From assembly GCA_030653035.1 (NCBI GenBank), contig JAUSAB010000070.1:1-47654 (forward strand): 47,654 bases of DNA, written 5' to 3'. Made by a program: the position numbers and the translations under genes. Below the pieces are notes generated by a model. It had not been told where the DNA came from and did not search any database. It was given only the letters and a program-made list of their open reading frames with translations. How positions within the stretch are numbered: position 1 is the first letter of the stretch; the number at the start of each line of letters is the position of its first letter. This DNA is from Desulfocapsaceae bacterium. Lineage in GTDB: Bacteria > Desulfobacterota > Desulfobulbia > Desulfobulbales > Desulfocapsaceae. This document shows positions 27,033-36,100 of this stretch, piece by piece.

Positions 27033-27563
27033 TTAGGGCTTTAAAATGAAGCTTCGGACCAAATATTTACTGATTGGAACAGTACTTTTCATTGTAGTCG
27101 CTTTTGGCACAATTAGTATTATCGATACCTATCAGAACCCCACAAGGGTTGCCTATATGCTCAATATTCCGGCTCCACCAAAATCCATTCATGTAATCGA
27201 GTGCGAGACTGGCAATATCACAGATGTAATAATTACATGTGCAATAGAAATCGATCCAAGCGAATTTCCATTATTACTCGCAGGCCATACATACACTGAA
27301 CACCAGGATTCCGGTACAAGCTATACCGTTGGGATCCCAAAACTTGGCCCCGAATTTCCAGTTTCCAAACTATACATTTCCTATCCTACTGAGTTTAAAA
27401 ACGGAGGAACTGTAAGGATATTTACCGACAGAGAGAAAAAAAGGGCAGTTGTCGATCTCTACATCGAGTAACAACATTCTAACAACCGGCTCGTGGCGAA
27501 CGCCGGGAGCAATGCAGTTATTTGAACGGAACATCTTTACTTTGGCGTCGCTGAACTGGAACG
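27033..27563 (+). mobile_element. probable solitary integron gene cassette (no integrase)
   Basis: The gene at 27046 is bracketed by integron-type core sites. On its 5' side is GTTAGGG (27032-27038), 7 bp before the ATG. On its 3' side an attC-like site begins with TTCTAAC (27477-27483) 6 bp after the stop, and ends with GTTGAGT (27563-27569), a match to GTTRRRY. TTCTAAC pairs fully with the 5' core GTTAGGG if two G-U pairs are allowed, as expected for the two ends of one circular cassette. No integrase or second cassette is next to it. Confidence 0.5.
27046..27471 (+). CDS. small membrane-anchored or secreted protein, probable cassette cargo
   Basis: A 141-residue protein with an N-terminal hydrophobic helix (about 8-28, YLLIGTVLFIVVAFGTISII) that is either a signal anchor or an uncleaved signal peptide. 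The remaining 110 residues look beta-rich and extracytoplasmic, with two Cys (CETGN and ITCAIE) that could form a disulfide. I do not recognise the family. AT content is higher than in the flanking lol genes, consistent with transfer. The short leader, and the end immediately before a hairpin repeat, fit a gene cassette. Confidence 0.6.
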   Translation: MKLRTKYLLIGTVLFIVVAFGTISIIDTYQNPTRVAYMLNIPAPPKSIHVIECETGNITDVIITCAIEIDPSEFPLLLAGHTYTEHQDSGTSYTVGIPKLGPEFPVSKLYISYPTEFKNGGTVRIFTDREKKRAVVDLYIE

Positions 27564-27569
27564 TTGAGT
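27477..27569 (+). other. attC-like recombination site
   Basis: R''-like TTCTAAC and R'-like GTTGAGT flank symmetrical five-base spacers (AACCG and GGAAC). They enclose imperfectly complementary inner arms; GCGAACGCC against GGCGTCGC leaves one extrahelical base. The inner arms pair less well than in the site at 44824. Confidence 0.45.
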
Positions 27570-27870
27570 CTGTATAAATATACAATTTGCTGTATCCTTT
27601 CACGTTATGAATTGGTTCTTTCCTGACTTAATGCACGCTTCCGAGACAATAGCCATCGTTAAGGGCCAAACTCACTGAGAGTCTTTCCCCCCCCCAAAAA
27701 AAAGGGGTCAAAAAAAAAGGGGTCAGATTTATTTTTCGTAAATAACAAAAAACAACCCAACCAGTAGATAATTCGGGACACTCCCGATATTACCCCATTG
27801 CACCACAATCAGTATGTTTGGCAGATCCTTAAAGGATGACAACAACTAAAAAAACAACAAGAACAATCTC
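27570..27870. other. intergenic, homopolymer-rich
   Basis: No gene is seen. At about 27687-27725 a run of C is followed by A runs and two copies of AAAAGGGGTCA. ACTCACTGAGAGTCTTTCCC (about 27670-27689) resembles 28858-28875, just before the MFS gene, so it is a short dispersed repeat. Confidence 0.45.
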
Positions 27871-28692
27871 ATGATGAAAAAAATCATAAACATACAAGCT
27901 AGTTGTACGAATAAGAAATACTCCGCATTCTTCAAGAAATCCGAGATGGTGGTAGTTTGTTGTATCATGCTTTTAGCCCTGGCAGGTTGCGACATTATTC
28001 CGGGATTTGGTTCAAGTAAAAGAGTTTTGTTTATCGGCAACAGCTACACCAATACTGCCAACATCCCCACTGTCTTTGCAGAATTGGCCGCTTCTGGCGG
28101 ACATAAAGTGGAAGTTGGGATCGGGGCCGACAAGGGTGGATCCTTCGCTGCCTATGCTCAATCGGTTGCGGTGCGGGAGACAATGCAATCATCAAAATGG
28201 GATTTTGTCGTTTTACAAGAGCAAAGCCAGCTTCCTTCAAATGCGAGCCTTCGGCCTTCGACAATGTATCCGCCCGCTCGGGAGTTGGTTCGACAAATTC
28301 GTTCTATTGGTGCAACCCCGGTCTTTTTCCAGACATCGGGAAATCGTAATGGATGGCCGGAGAATGGTCTGCCGGGATATGAAAATATGCAGCTTGAGAT
28401 TATCCAGGGATACTCGGAAATCGCTCAAGAGTTGCAGGTGCCGGTAGCTCCGCTCGGTTACGCCTGGTCTGTGGCAATGAAGAATATCCCTCAACTTAAT
28501 CCATGGATGGATGATCGACACCCCAACGAACAGGGAGCATATCTGGCAGCTTGCATTTTCTATGCAACATTATTTCGTGAAAGTCCGGAGGGGGTCAGAT
28601 ATACGGCTAATTTGCCCAAATATCTCGCCAAAAAACTGCAAATAATAGCAGCTGATGCCGTTTTGCAAAACCTTCAGAGATGGAATCTTTAG
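27871..28692 (+). CDS. SGNH-type hydrolase-like lipoprotein
   Basis: A 273-residue protein. The N-terminal signal ends in LALAGC (Cys40), a lipobox. The mature part begins with RVLFIGNSYTN, equivalent to the GDS block of SGNH hydrolases with candidate nucleophile Ser58. Near the C-terminus is D214-x-x-H217 (DDRHPNEQG), equivalent to block V. A Gly and an Asn in the expected middle blocks (GADKGGSF, FQTSGNRNG) fit. It is likely a cell-surface esterase or glycan deacetylase, or a non-enzymatic homologue, since GNS replaces GDS. The ribosome binding site is poor and the start may be 27871 or 27874. The long N-terminal region before the hydrophobic run is unusual. Confidence 0.7.
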   Translation: MMKKIINIQASCTNKKYSAFFKKSEMVVVCCIMLLALAGCDIIPGFGSSKRVLFIGNSYTNTANIPTVFAELAASGGHKVEVGIGADKGGSFAAYAQSVAVRETMQSSKWDFVVLQEQSQLPSNASLRPSTMYPPARELVRQIRSIGATPVFFQTSGNRNGWPENGLPGYENMQLEIIQGYSEIAQELQVPVAPLGYAWSVAMKNIPQLNPWMDDRHPNEQGAYLAACIFYATLFRESPEGVRYTANLPKYLAKKLQIIAADAVLQNLQRWNL

Positions 28693-28892
28693 CAAAGATC
28701 AGGCCTAAGGACAATACGGAACACTCCCCGGATTTTTCATTTATTCTCCATGTGACCATGAAAAACATTGGCATATACGTATTAAAGCGCCTACCTACCG
28801 GGCAAGTCTCCCCGAACAAGAATATGATCTTTCTCGATAACCATCTTTAAAAACCAGACTCACTGAGGTCTTTCCCAAAAAACATCCACACC

Positions 28893-30134
28893 ATGCCAAC
28901 ACCTCACACCGCAAATCTGCGGCAGGTATTCAGCCTGCCGGTCATCGTCGCCGCCCTCGGTTATTTTGTCGATATCTACGACCTGGTGCTGTTCAGCATC
29001 GTGCGGGTGCCCAGTCTCAAGTCCTTTGGCCTGGCCGGCCCGGAACTGATTAGTTCCGGGGTCTTTCTGCTCAACATGCAGATGGCCGGGATGCTGATCG
29101 GCGGAATTATCTGGGGGGTGCTCGGCGACCGCAAGGGGCGGCTCAAGATCATGTTCGCCTCCATTTTCCTTTACTCCATCGCCAACCTCGCCAACGGCAT
29201 GGTCAGCTCGCTGCCGGCCTACGCGGCGCTCCGCTTTATCGCCGGCATTGGCCTAGCCGGGGAACTGGGGGCGGGAATCACCTTGGTGTCCGAGGTCCTG
29301 CACCAGAGCGTCCGGGGCTACGGCACCATGCTGGTTGCCTCCGTGGGGGTCTCCGGCGCCATCCTCGCCAACCTCGTGGCCACCACCTTTGATTGGCGCA
29401 AGGCCTTTATTATCGGCGGTGTTCTCGGCCTCGTGCTGCTCGTTACCCGAATCAAGGTGGCGGATTCCGGAATGTTTCGGGCTATGGAGGAAAAGGAGGG
29501 CGTCAGCCGGGGGAATTTCCTGGCCCTGTTCTCTGACTGGCAGCGTTTCATCCGCTACCTGAACTCGATTCTCATCGGGGTGCCGATCTGGTTTGTGGTC
29601 GGCATCCTGATCACCTTTTCGCCGGAGTTCGCGAAATCATTGGGTATAAGCGGTTCCGTCACCGCCGGGAACGCGGTCATGCTCTGCTATCTGGGGCTGA
29701 TTTTCGGAGATTTCAGCAGCGGGTTCCTGAGCCAGCTTTTGAAGAGCCGGAAAAAAGTGGTCTTCCTCTTTATGCTGCTGACCATGGCAGGCGTCGGCCT
29801 TTATTTCCTCCAGGGGAGCAGGAGCCCGGCCTTCTTTTATGGAGTCTGCTGCTTCCTTGGCTTTGCCGGCGGCTATTGGGCCATTTTCGTCACCGTGGCG
29901 GCCGAGCAGTTCGGCACCAACCTTCGGGCCACGGTCGCCACCACCGTTCCCAATTTCGTGCGCGGCATGGTGGTGCCCATTACCATGACCTTCCAGCTCT
30001 GCCGCGGTTATTTCAGCCTGGAGACCAGCGCTTTACTGGTCGGAGGCGTGTGCATGGCAGTCGCCCTCCTGGCCCTGACCAAACTGGAAGAGACCTTTCA
30101 TAAGGACCTGGACTATTTCGAGGAGTTTCTGTAA
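28893..30134 (+). CDS. major facilitator superfamily transporter
   Basis: A 413-residue inner-membrane carrier with 12 predicted helices. Typical MFS motifs: GVLGDRKGRLK between helices 2 and 3 and a charged DIYD in helix 1 (about 27-30, YFVDIYDLVLF), as in metabolite/sugar-proton symporters. The second half has a shorter equivalent loop (SQLLKSRKK). The C-terminus is acidic and amphipathic. Substrate unknown. It stands alone; the Phd/VapC pair follows in the same direction. Confidence 0.85.
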   Translation: MPTPHTANLRQVFSLPVIVAALGYFVDIYDLVLFSIVRVPSLKSFGLAGPELISSGVFLLNMQMAGMLIGGIIWGVLGDRKGRLKIMFASIFLYSIANLANGMVSSLPAYAALRFIAGIGLAGELGAGITLVSEVLHQSVRGYGTMLVASVGVSGAILANLVATTFDWRKAFIIGGVLGLVLLVTRIKVADSGMFRAMEEKEGVSRGNFLALFSDWQRFIRYLNSILIGVPIWFVVGILITFSPEFAKSLGISGSVTAGNAVMLCYLGLIFGDFSSGFLSQLLKSRKKVVFLFMLLTMAGVGLYFLQGSRSPAFFYGVCCFLGFAGGYWAIFVTVAAEQFGTNLRATVATTVPNFVRGMVVPITMTFQLCRGYFSLETSALLVGGVCMAVALLALTKLEETFHKDLDYFEEFL

Positions 30135-30173
30135 TTCCTGTGCGTATTGTCCTCTCATTTTGACCAGGCCCTC

Positions 30174-30228
30174 TTGACAAGAACCTCGCAGAAAGATTAC
30201 CATATAGTCATAGTGGTCATCTTGACCA
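30174..30228 (+). promoter_or_regulatory. toxin-antitoxin promoter and palindromic operator
   Basis: TTGACA (30174-30179) with TACCAT 18 bp later is a plausible promoter. Downstream, TGGTCA-TCT-TGACCA (30214-30228) is a perfect palindrome 32 bp before the antitoxin start, the expected place for Phd-type autorepression. A third TGACCA occurs at about 30160. Confidence 0.6.
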
Positions 30229-30260
30229 TTATCATCCTTTTTGCTCACCGGAGGTTTATT

Positions 30261-30539
30261 ATGCCGCATGTATCTGTTGCCGAGACCAAAAGCCATCTTT
30301 CTGAAATCATCGCCAAAAGCGCCCACGGGCATGAACGATTTATTATTACCCGCCGTGATAAGCCGGTAGCGGCGATAGTCAGCCTTGATGATCTGAAAAT
30401 CATTGAGCAGTATCAGGAACGACAGGGGCTTGCGACTGTGGCCTCATCCTGGCCGGATTTTGAGGAAGTGGCCACGGCCCTGCTCGATCTCACCGAACTT
30501 CGGAAGCAGGGAGGAGAAGGCCGCGATGTATCTCTTTGA
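30261..30539 (+). CDS. Phd/YefM-family antitoxin
   Basis: A 92-residue protein. The start VSVAETKSHLSEIIAKSAHG and FIITRRDKPVAAIVSLDD form the Phd/YefM DNA-binding and dimerisation fold (about 1-55). The C-terminal part is charged and would wrap the toxin. The start at 30261 is set by CGGAGG seven bases upstream; an upstream in-frame extension is hydrophobic and has no ribosome binding site. It overlaps the toxin gene by 14 bp. It should neutralise the PIN-domain toxin and repress the operon. Confidence 0.92.
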   Translation: MPHVSVAETKSHLSEIIAKSAHGHERFIITRRDKPVAAIVSLDDLKIIEQYQERQGLATVASSWPDFEEVATALLDLTELRKQGGEGRDVSL

Positions 30540-30930
30540 TACGGACATCATTACCAATATCTTCAAGAAACAGCCGTTCCCTGGCTTGCTGACCAGACTG
30601 GCTGAAATCCCCCGCAATCAGCAACACATCTCCACCGTCACTGTCTCGGAGATCGTCTACGGGGCCTACAAAAGCGACAGGCCGGACTATCACCTGGCCA
30701 ACCTGCAGAATATCCTCCTGCCGGCAGTCAATATTCTTGGCTTTGACAGCAAGGCCGCCTATGCCTGCGGCCGCATCCGTGCTGAACTCGAAAAGGCAGG
30801 AACCCCGCTGGCCCTTGCGGATCTTGAGATTGCCGCAATCGCCCTGGCCAACAAGCTTGTGCTGGTAACCGGAAACTCCCGTCATTTTGCCAGAATTCCC
30901 GGCCTGACCGTGCAAAACTGGCTACTCTGA
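30526..30930 (+). CDS. vapC: VapC-type PIN-domain toxin (ribonuclease)
   Basis: A 134-residue protein with PIN acidic residues in order: Asp in YLFDTDI (N-terminus), Glu in TVSEIVYG, Asp in ALADLEIAA and Asn in VTGNSRHF. These coordinate Mg2+ for RNA cleavage, usually of tRNA. GGAGGAG lies upstream of the ATG at 30526, inside the antitoxin gene. The pair is complete and appears intact. Confidence 0.92.
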   Translation: MYLFDTDIITNIFKKQPFPGLLTRLAEIPRNQQHISTVTVSEIVYGAYKSDRPDYHLANLQNILLPAVNILGFDSKAAYACGRIRAELEKAGTPLALADLEIAAIALANKLVLVTGNSRHFARIPGLTVQNWLL

Positions 30931-31428
30931 CAGAACAGTAGGCACTCTCAGGCGCTACGCCTATTCCCAAAAACATTTTGAAGTAGGTTGAAAAAAATGG
31001 ACCGAGCATCGTGCCCCGCACATCCCGGTTCTTATCAATGCCTTTTATTCCAGTTCTAAATCAAGCGTTCACTTTGTCGGCTGTGCTACGCCGCTCCTCA
31101 CCGTACTCATCCCCCCACCCTAAAAAACGGGAAAAAGGTTGCATGTAACCATTGGTTATATACAACCTTTCCTTTATGGCTATTAACAACAGCCATCATA
31201 CTCCTTTCTCAGCTAATTATTTTTAATAATCATAATGATAGGTGACGTAATGCTGGGTAAAAAAATCTGGCATAAGAATTGCTGTAATAAAAATAGTGAA
31301 TACTGGCACACGTCAAATCACACAGTGCTTATAAACAAGAGAAGGTTTTTGAGACATGACACCCACAACGACGAAAGAAAAGACTCCAAAAACAGCTACA
31401 ATAATCCGTTAAAGACAGGAGAAACAAA
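30931..31428. other. intergenic with palindromes and repeat fragments
   Basis: No gene is supported. 30949-30969 (CAGGCGCTACGCCTATTCCC) recurs at 45902-45922 and contains an AGGCG/CGCCT mini-hairpin. 31045-31065 repeats 15279-15299. 31134-31170 is a nearly perfect palindrome of two 18-base arms around a single T (AAAGGTTG...CAACCTTT), possibly the end signal of the toxin-antitoxin transcript. The rest is AT-rich leader to the lipoprotein gene. Confidence 0.5.
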
Positions 31429-31995
31429 ATGAAAAAGAATATTTTCATAACAGTGCTGATGCTTTTTGGATTGTCCTTGTTTGTGGGCTGTGCCCCTATG
31501 ATGCACACATGGCCGGACCAGGAAAGAAGCGCTGAGAACAAAATGATTGTAATCCAGGAAAGGATCGGGGATGGCCTGAAAACCGGTGCACTGAGCCTTA
31601 ATCAGTCCCAGATATTTTTGTCGACACTACAGGGCATACGAGCTGACTATACGGAGCTGAGAGACAAAATTGTCTATCAGGAAGAATGGAACAACCTTCA
31701 CAGAAGACTTGACATACTTGAAGAAGATATAAACCGGTCACTTACCCGGACCACACAAATTGAAGATCCAAGGAATGGGGACACGATTGCCACACTCCAA
31801 AGGAGAATTGATGATGGAAGAATCAGCAGGCGCTTGCCTCCGACAGAGGAAAGGGAATTTCAGGCCAGATTAGACTCCATTCGGAGAGAATATATACGGA
31901 TCACCGAAGGAGGCCGACCCGCTACACACGAAGAGAGAAGAGACATCTCCCGTCGACTTGATTCCCTGGCAATGGATATAGACAGGTTCCGATAA
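31429..31995 (+). CDS. helical lipoprotein, unknown function
   Basis: A 188-residue protein with a signal peptide ending in the lipobox FVGC (Cys21). The mature part is almost wholly alpha-helical and highly charged, with heptad-like spacing and a repeating pattern in which R/D/E-rich segments end in RRLD or RRID (about residues 90-95, 123-128, 171-176). A periplasmic coiled coil attached to a membrane is likely. GGAG precedes the ATG. It is followed by a family A miniature element and then a CsbD-like gene, so it may belong to the same stress group. Family not recognised. Confidence 0.75.
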   Translation: MKKNIFITVLMLFGLSLFVGCAPMMHTWPDQERSAENKMIVIQERIGDGLKTGALSLNQSQIFLSTLQGIRADYTELRDKIVYQEEWNNLHRRLDILEEDINRSLTRTTQIEDPRNGDTIATLQRRIDDGRISRRLPPTEEREFQARLDSIRREYIRITEGGRPATHEERRDISRRLDSLAMDIDRFR

Positions 31996-32037
31996 AATTT
32001 TTGATAAAAAAGTTGGCATATAATGTGGCTAAAGCTT

Positions 32038-32178
32038 GATGGTCTCGCAAAAAGTCAAAAAAGCCTGTCATTTCGAGCGACAGCGAGAAATCTTTCTTCT
32101 TAAGCACTGGATACTATTAAGATTTCTCCCGATGGTCGAAATGACATTGTGACAGTTTGGACTTTTTGCGAGATTGTC
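32038..32178 (+). mobile_element. family A miniature element, copy 1 (141 bp, TSD AAGCTT)
   Basis: The left end GATGGTCTCGCAAAAAGTC and the right end GACTTTTTGCGAGATTGTC form imperfect 19-bp terminal inverted repeats. Flanking AAGCTT is present at 32032-32037 and 32179-32184, a 6-bp target duplication. The whole element is nearly palindromic, with inner arms TGTCATTTCGAGCGACA and CGATGGTCGAAATGACA. It is non-coding and lies between the lipoprotein and csbD genes. Confidence 0.9.
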
Positions 32179-32220
32179 AAGCTTCAGCCGGCCATATAAA
32201 ACTCTAAAGAGGAAAACACC

Positions 32221-32400
32221 ATGAAATCCAGCACTAAGGACCAAGCGGAAGGTACGTTTCACGAAGTAAAGGGTAAGATCAAGGAGATAGCCGGGAAAAT
32301 AAGTGATAATCCGAAGCTGGAAGAGGAAGGCACCAGTGAAAAGATCGCCGGTAAAGTTCAAGGAAAAATCGGTCAGGTTGAGAAGGTTTTGGGGGAGTAA
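32221..32400 (+). CDS. CsbD-like small stress protein
   Basis: A 59-residue, highly charged, probably disordered or helical protein matching the CsbD pattern: K-D-Q-A-E-G (DQAEGTFHEVKGKIKEIAGK) near the N-terminus and a repeat of that pattern in SEKIAGKVQGKIGQVEKVLG. AGAGGA lies upstream of the ATG. CsbD members are abundant general-stress proteins of unknown biochemical role. It lies between family A copies 1 and 2, upstream of the glucan synthase. Confidence 0.88.
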   Translation: MKSSTKDQAEGTFHEVKGKIKEIAGKISDNPKLEEEGTSEKIAGKVQGKIGQVEKVLGE

Positions 32401-32463
32401 GGAGTGAAAGGGAGCCGATTTTTGAGACAGATATGTCATCAGCTATTTTAAGATTGCAGGATT

Positions 32464-32750
32464 GATGGTCGTTCAAAAAGTCGAAAAAGCCTGTCATTTC
32501 GAGCGACAGCGAGAAGTCTTTCTTCTTAATTCTTCTTTGTCACATTGTTTCACCGTCGTATCTGGCAACCTTTTAACCCCCTTAATCCCCCCTGAATCAG
32601 GGGGAAACTTTATTCCCCACCTCGATAAGGAGGGGTTAGGGGTGGTTGATGTTGAATGTGACAAAGAAGAATTAAGCACTGGGTACTATCAAGATTTCTC
32701 CCGATGGTCAAAATGACATTATGACAGTCTGGACTTTTTGCGAGATTGTC
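32464..32750 (+). mobile_element. family A miniature element, copy 2, interrupted by a family B element (TSD AGGATT)
   Basis: Same ends and orientation as copy 1, flanked by AGGATT at 32458-32463 and 32751-32756. Total length is 287 bp; subtracting the nested family B insertion and its 4-bp duplication (146 bp) leaves exactly 141 bp, the length of copies 1 and 3. One terminal base group differs (CGTTC in place of CTCGC). Confidence 0.9.
32530..32671. mobile_element. family B miniature element, copy 1, nested (142 bp, TSD TTAA)
   Basis: The inverted ends TTCTTCTTTGTCACATT are perfect over 17 bp. The target TTAA is duplicated at 32526-32529 and 32672-32675; comparison with family A copy 1 shows a single TTAA at the empty site. 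The interior holds a second inverted pair (CCCCTTAATCCCCCCTGAAT against AGGAGGGGTTAGGGG) and a short CCCCCTGAATCAGGGGG hairpin. Non-coding. Confidence 0.9.
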
Positions 32751-32756
32751 AGGATT

Positions 32757-33194
32757 GAGTTTGAGAGAAAGAGCCCGGCGATTAAAATCATCACCCAACA
32801 ATCAGTCGGGAATTGGGCCGATAAAAGGGGTGTTATTCACGTACTGCCATCACGACAAGCCTTCTTCAAATTTTCAGCAAGAACGCTGCACTCACTCTGC
32901 TGCAACTGCAGACAGCTTCTTTACCCTCTATAAATCAATAGAGGAAGGCATGTTGCATTTTCATAACTAATGAATATTGTGTCAAAATTATGCAGAAATA
33001 TAATACTGATTATTTTTGCAATTCTGATGCCCCCCCTTTCCATTGTTCAGGAAATAACATTCCTCCCCCCCCAAAAAAAAATCTGTCAATTTACCCGGAA
33101 CTGTTTCTCTTGTTCCTTTCTGAGTTTTTTTCCGACATGAGAAATTCATCATGGCCGGGGGCTCTGACCATTTAGCGAACAAAGGACGAAAAAA
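32757..33194. other. intergenic upstream of the glucan synthase gene
   Basis: A 438-bp AT-rich stretch with no convincing gene. It contains a small hairpin CTCTATAAATCAATAGAG (about 32927-32944) and a run of C followed by A (33065-33081). The last in-frame stop before the synthase is at 33165-33167, so the start must lie after it. Confidence 0.5.
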
Positions 33195-36100
33195 TTGGGC
33201 GTTGGCATTCTCATTGGTTATTTCACACAACAAGATCAAGCCCGGAAAGCGCTCCGGAAACTCACACAGCACGGGTTCAACCGTACCGCCTTGGTGCATA
33301 AGGATCCCGGTGGGACTGTCCATCTCGTCAATCTCTCCATCCAACGCCTTAGTCTCAGGATAACCTTTGCGGCCTGCCTGTTCGCAGGGATCGCCGGGAT
33401 AGCTCCTTTCCTCCTCTATGGGCTGAAGTTGTTTCCACTCTGGAACACTCCCGCTTCCCTGGGGTTGATTTTTGCCGGTGCCGCCATCGGCGCGGCGGTG
33501 GCCTTCCTCTGGTTTCGACACTTTCTGCAGCCTGCTGACCCCGGAGATATCCGTAATCATAGCCGCTGGCTCCTGCCCGGCGAGTACAGCCTCATCCTGC
33601 GGGCACCGGTTGCGTCTTTACAACGCCCGGTGACCCTGCTCCGGGAGATCGGGGATACGCCACCTCCGCTGTTCGTCCTCTATCCCAAGCTTGAGCGGCG
33701 GGTACAGGAGCGGGCAACCACGGTCAAGCTCTCCCCGTCACAGATTCTGGAACATGCCCAGCGTCACGCCGGCGAGCAGCGGGTGGATCCCAAGCCGCAA
33801 CACAGCACCGAACTACTGGGTCGTCTCAAACAGTCGCGGGAATGGATCCGTCAGGTCTGCGCCGATCTCACCGCCGCCAGTAATCTCGAGCAAAAAACCA
33901 CACCGGCGGTTGATTGGATCCTTGACAACGAGTATATCTTGGAAGGGAATGCCCGCGATATCCTGCTCAACCTTCCCCGTCGTTTTTACCGGCAACTGCC
34001 CGTCCTCTCCAATGATCCCTACCATGGACTGCCCTGCATCTACGGTCTGGCCAAGGACCTCGTCGCCCATACGGAGATGCGTCTGGACCGGGAGAACATC
34101 CTGGCATTTATCGAGGCCTATCAATCGGTCCGCACCTTGACCAGCGGCGAACTGTGGGCGCTACCCCAGATGATGCGCCTGGCACTCATCGAAAGCATCC
34201 AGAGCCTGGCCGTGATCGCCCTGGCAGACCTGCGCGAACGGCAATTGGCCGACTTCTGGGCCAACCGGCTGATCACCGCCAATCGCCGCGACTCCAACCA
34301 GCTCTTCGTCGTCCTGGCGGAACTTGCCCAGGCGGAGCCCCAGCCCAGCGCCTATTTCGGGGTGCAACTGGTCGGCCTGCTCTACGACGAGGCGGCCGCC
34401 CTCTCCCCGGTGCAGAGCTGGCTGGAGCGCACGCTCAAAACCCCCATGTACGACCTCAACCTGCAGGAACAGAACCGGCAGACGAGAGAGCAGCTGTCCT
34501 GCGGCAACGCCTTCACCAGCCTGCGCCAGCTTGGTCAACTGGACTGGCGCGAGATCTTCGAACAACTCAGCCGGGTGGAGCAGTTGTTGCGCCACGATCC
34601 GTCCGGCATCTATCCCCGCATGGATTTTGCCACCCGTGACTGTTGCCGCCGGGCGATTGAACAGCTCGCCCACGCCGCGATGCTGACGGAGGTCCAGGTC
34701 GCAGAACGGGTCATCGAGCTGGCAACGGCTGCAGGCACGTCAACCACCGATGAACGGCAGAACCACGTCGGCGCCTGGCTGATCGGCAAGAAAAGGGCAA
34801 CCCTGGCCCGGCTGCTCACCTGCCGCGAGACCTGGCACTATCGTTTTCTGCAATGGACTTACAACCATCACAGCGCCGTTTATTTCCTGGGCATCGGCAG
34901 CGTCACCACGTTGCTGGTCGGGCTGATCGTCACCTTGTCCCGGATTCCGGCGTCACCCGCCCTCCGTCTTGGCCTGGTGCTGCTCCTGCTGGTGCCGGTC
35001 AGCCAGTTGGCAATCGAGGTGGTCAATTACCTGATTACCCGTCTGCTGCCGACCTGCCCCCTGCCTAAGATGGATTTCGAGGAGACCGGCATTCCCGACT
35101 CCTTCCGCACCCTGGTGGTGGTACCGATGATGCTGGTGGATGCGGAGACGATCCGGGCCGAGGTGGAGAAGCTGGAGATCCGCTACCTGGCCAACAAGGA
35201 GGCCAATCTGCTTTTCAGCCTCTTCTCCGACTACACCGATTCCGACACCGCGAGCCGCGAAGAGGACAGCGGTCTGCTCCAGCTCGTGCGCGAAAGCCTG
35301 GAAGAGCTCAATGCCCGCCATGGCGAGCGTTTTTTCCTGTTTCATCGCAAGCGCTCCTGGTGCGAATCGGAACAGCATTTCATCGGCTGGGAACGCAAAC
35401 GGGGTAAACTCGAAGAGCTGAACCGCCTGATCGACGGTACACGCCCGCAAAACGCTCCCCGCCTGGTGGAGGTGGGCGATCAGGACCAGTTGGCGGACGT
35501 CCGTTTCATCATCACCCTGGACAGCGACACCCAGTTGCCGCACGCCACGGCCCGAAGGATGGTCGAAACCCTGGCGCATCCCCTCAATCTGCCCCGCTTT
35601 GATGAAGCGGGACGGGTCACGGCCGGCTATACCCTGATCCAACCCCGGGTGAGCCCGACCCTGGCCAGCACCAGCGTCTCGATCTTCAGCCGGCTTTTTG
35701 CCGATGCGGTCGGCATCGACCCCTACTCCCAGGCCGTGTCCGATGTCTATCAGGACTTAAGCGGCGAAGGATCATATCATGGCAAGGGGATCTACGACGT
35801 GCGCGCCTTCAGTCGCGTGCTGTCGGGGCGGTTTCCGGAAGAGAGGATCCTGAGTCACGACCTGATCGAAGGGGCCCACGTCAGGGTGGGACTGGCCAGC
35901 GACATTGAACTCTTTGATGAATTTCCGCAAGGCTACCAGAGTTACAGCAAACGGACCCATCGCTGGATTCGCGGCGACTGGCAGATCGCGGGTTGGATTT
36001 TCCCCCGCGTTGCCACAGGTAGCGGGGGACGCGGGGCCAATCCGCTTTCCCTGCTCAACCGGTGGAAGATCCTCGACAACCTGCGCCGCAGCCTCCTGCC

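Noticed and set aside
31235-31432. A 65-codon plus-strand open frame
   Set aside because: Poor ribosome site and unstructured composition. It overlaps the leader of the lipoprotein gene.
32462-32716. An 84-codon open frame
   Set aside because: It is the translation of two nested miniature elements.
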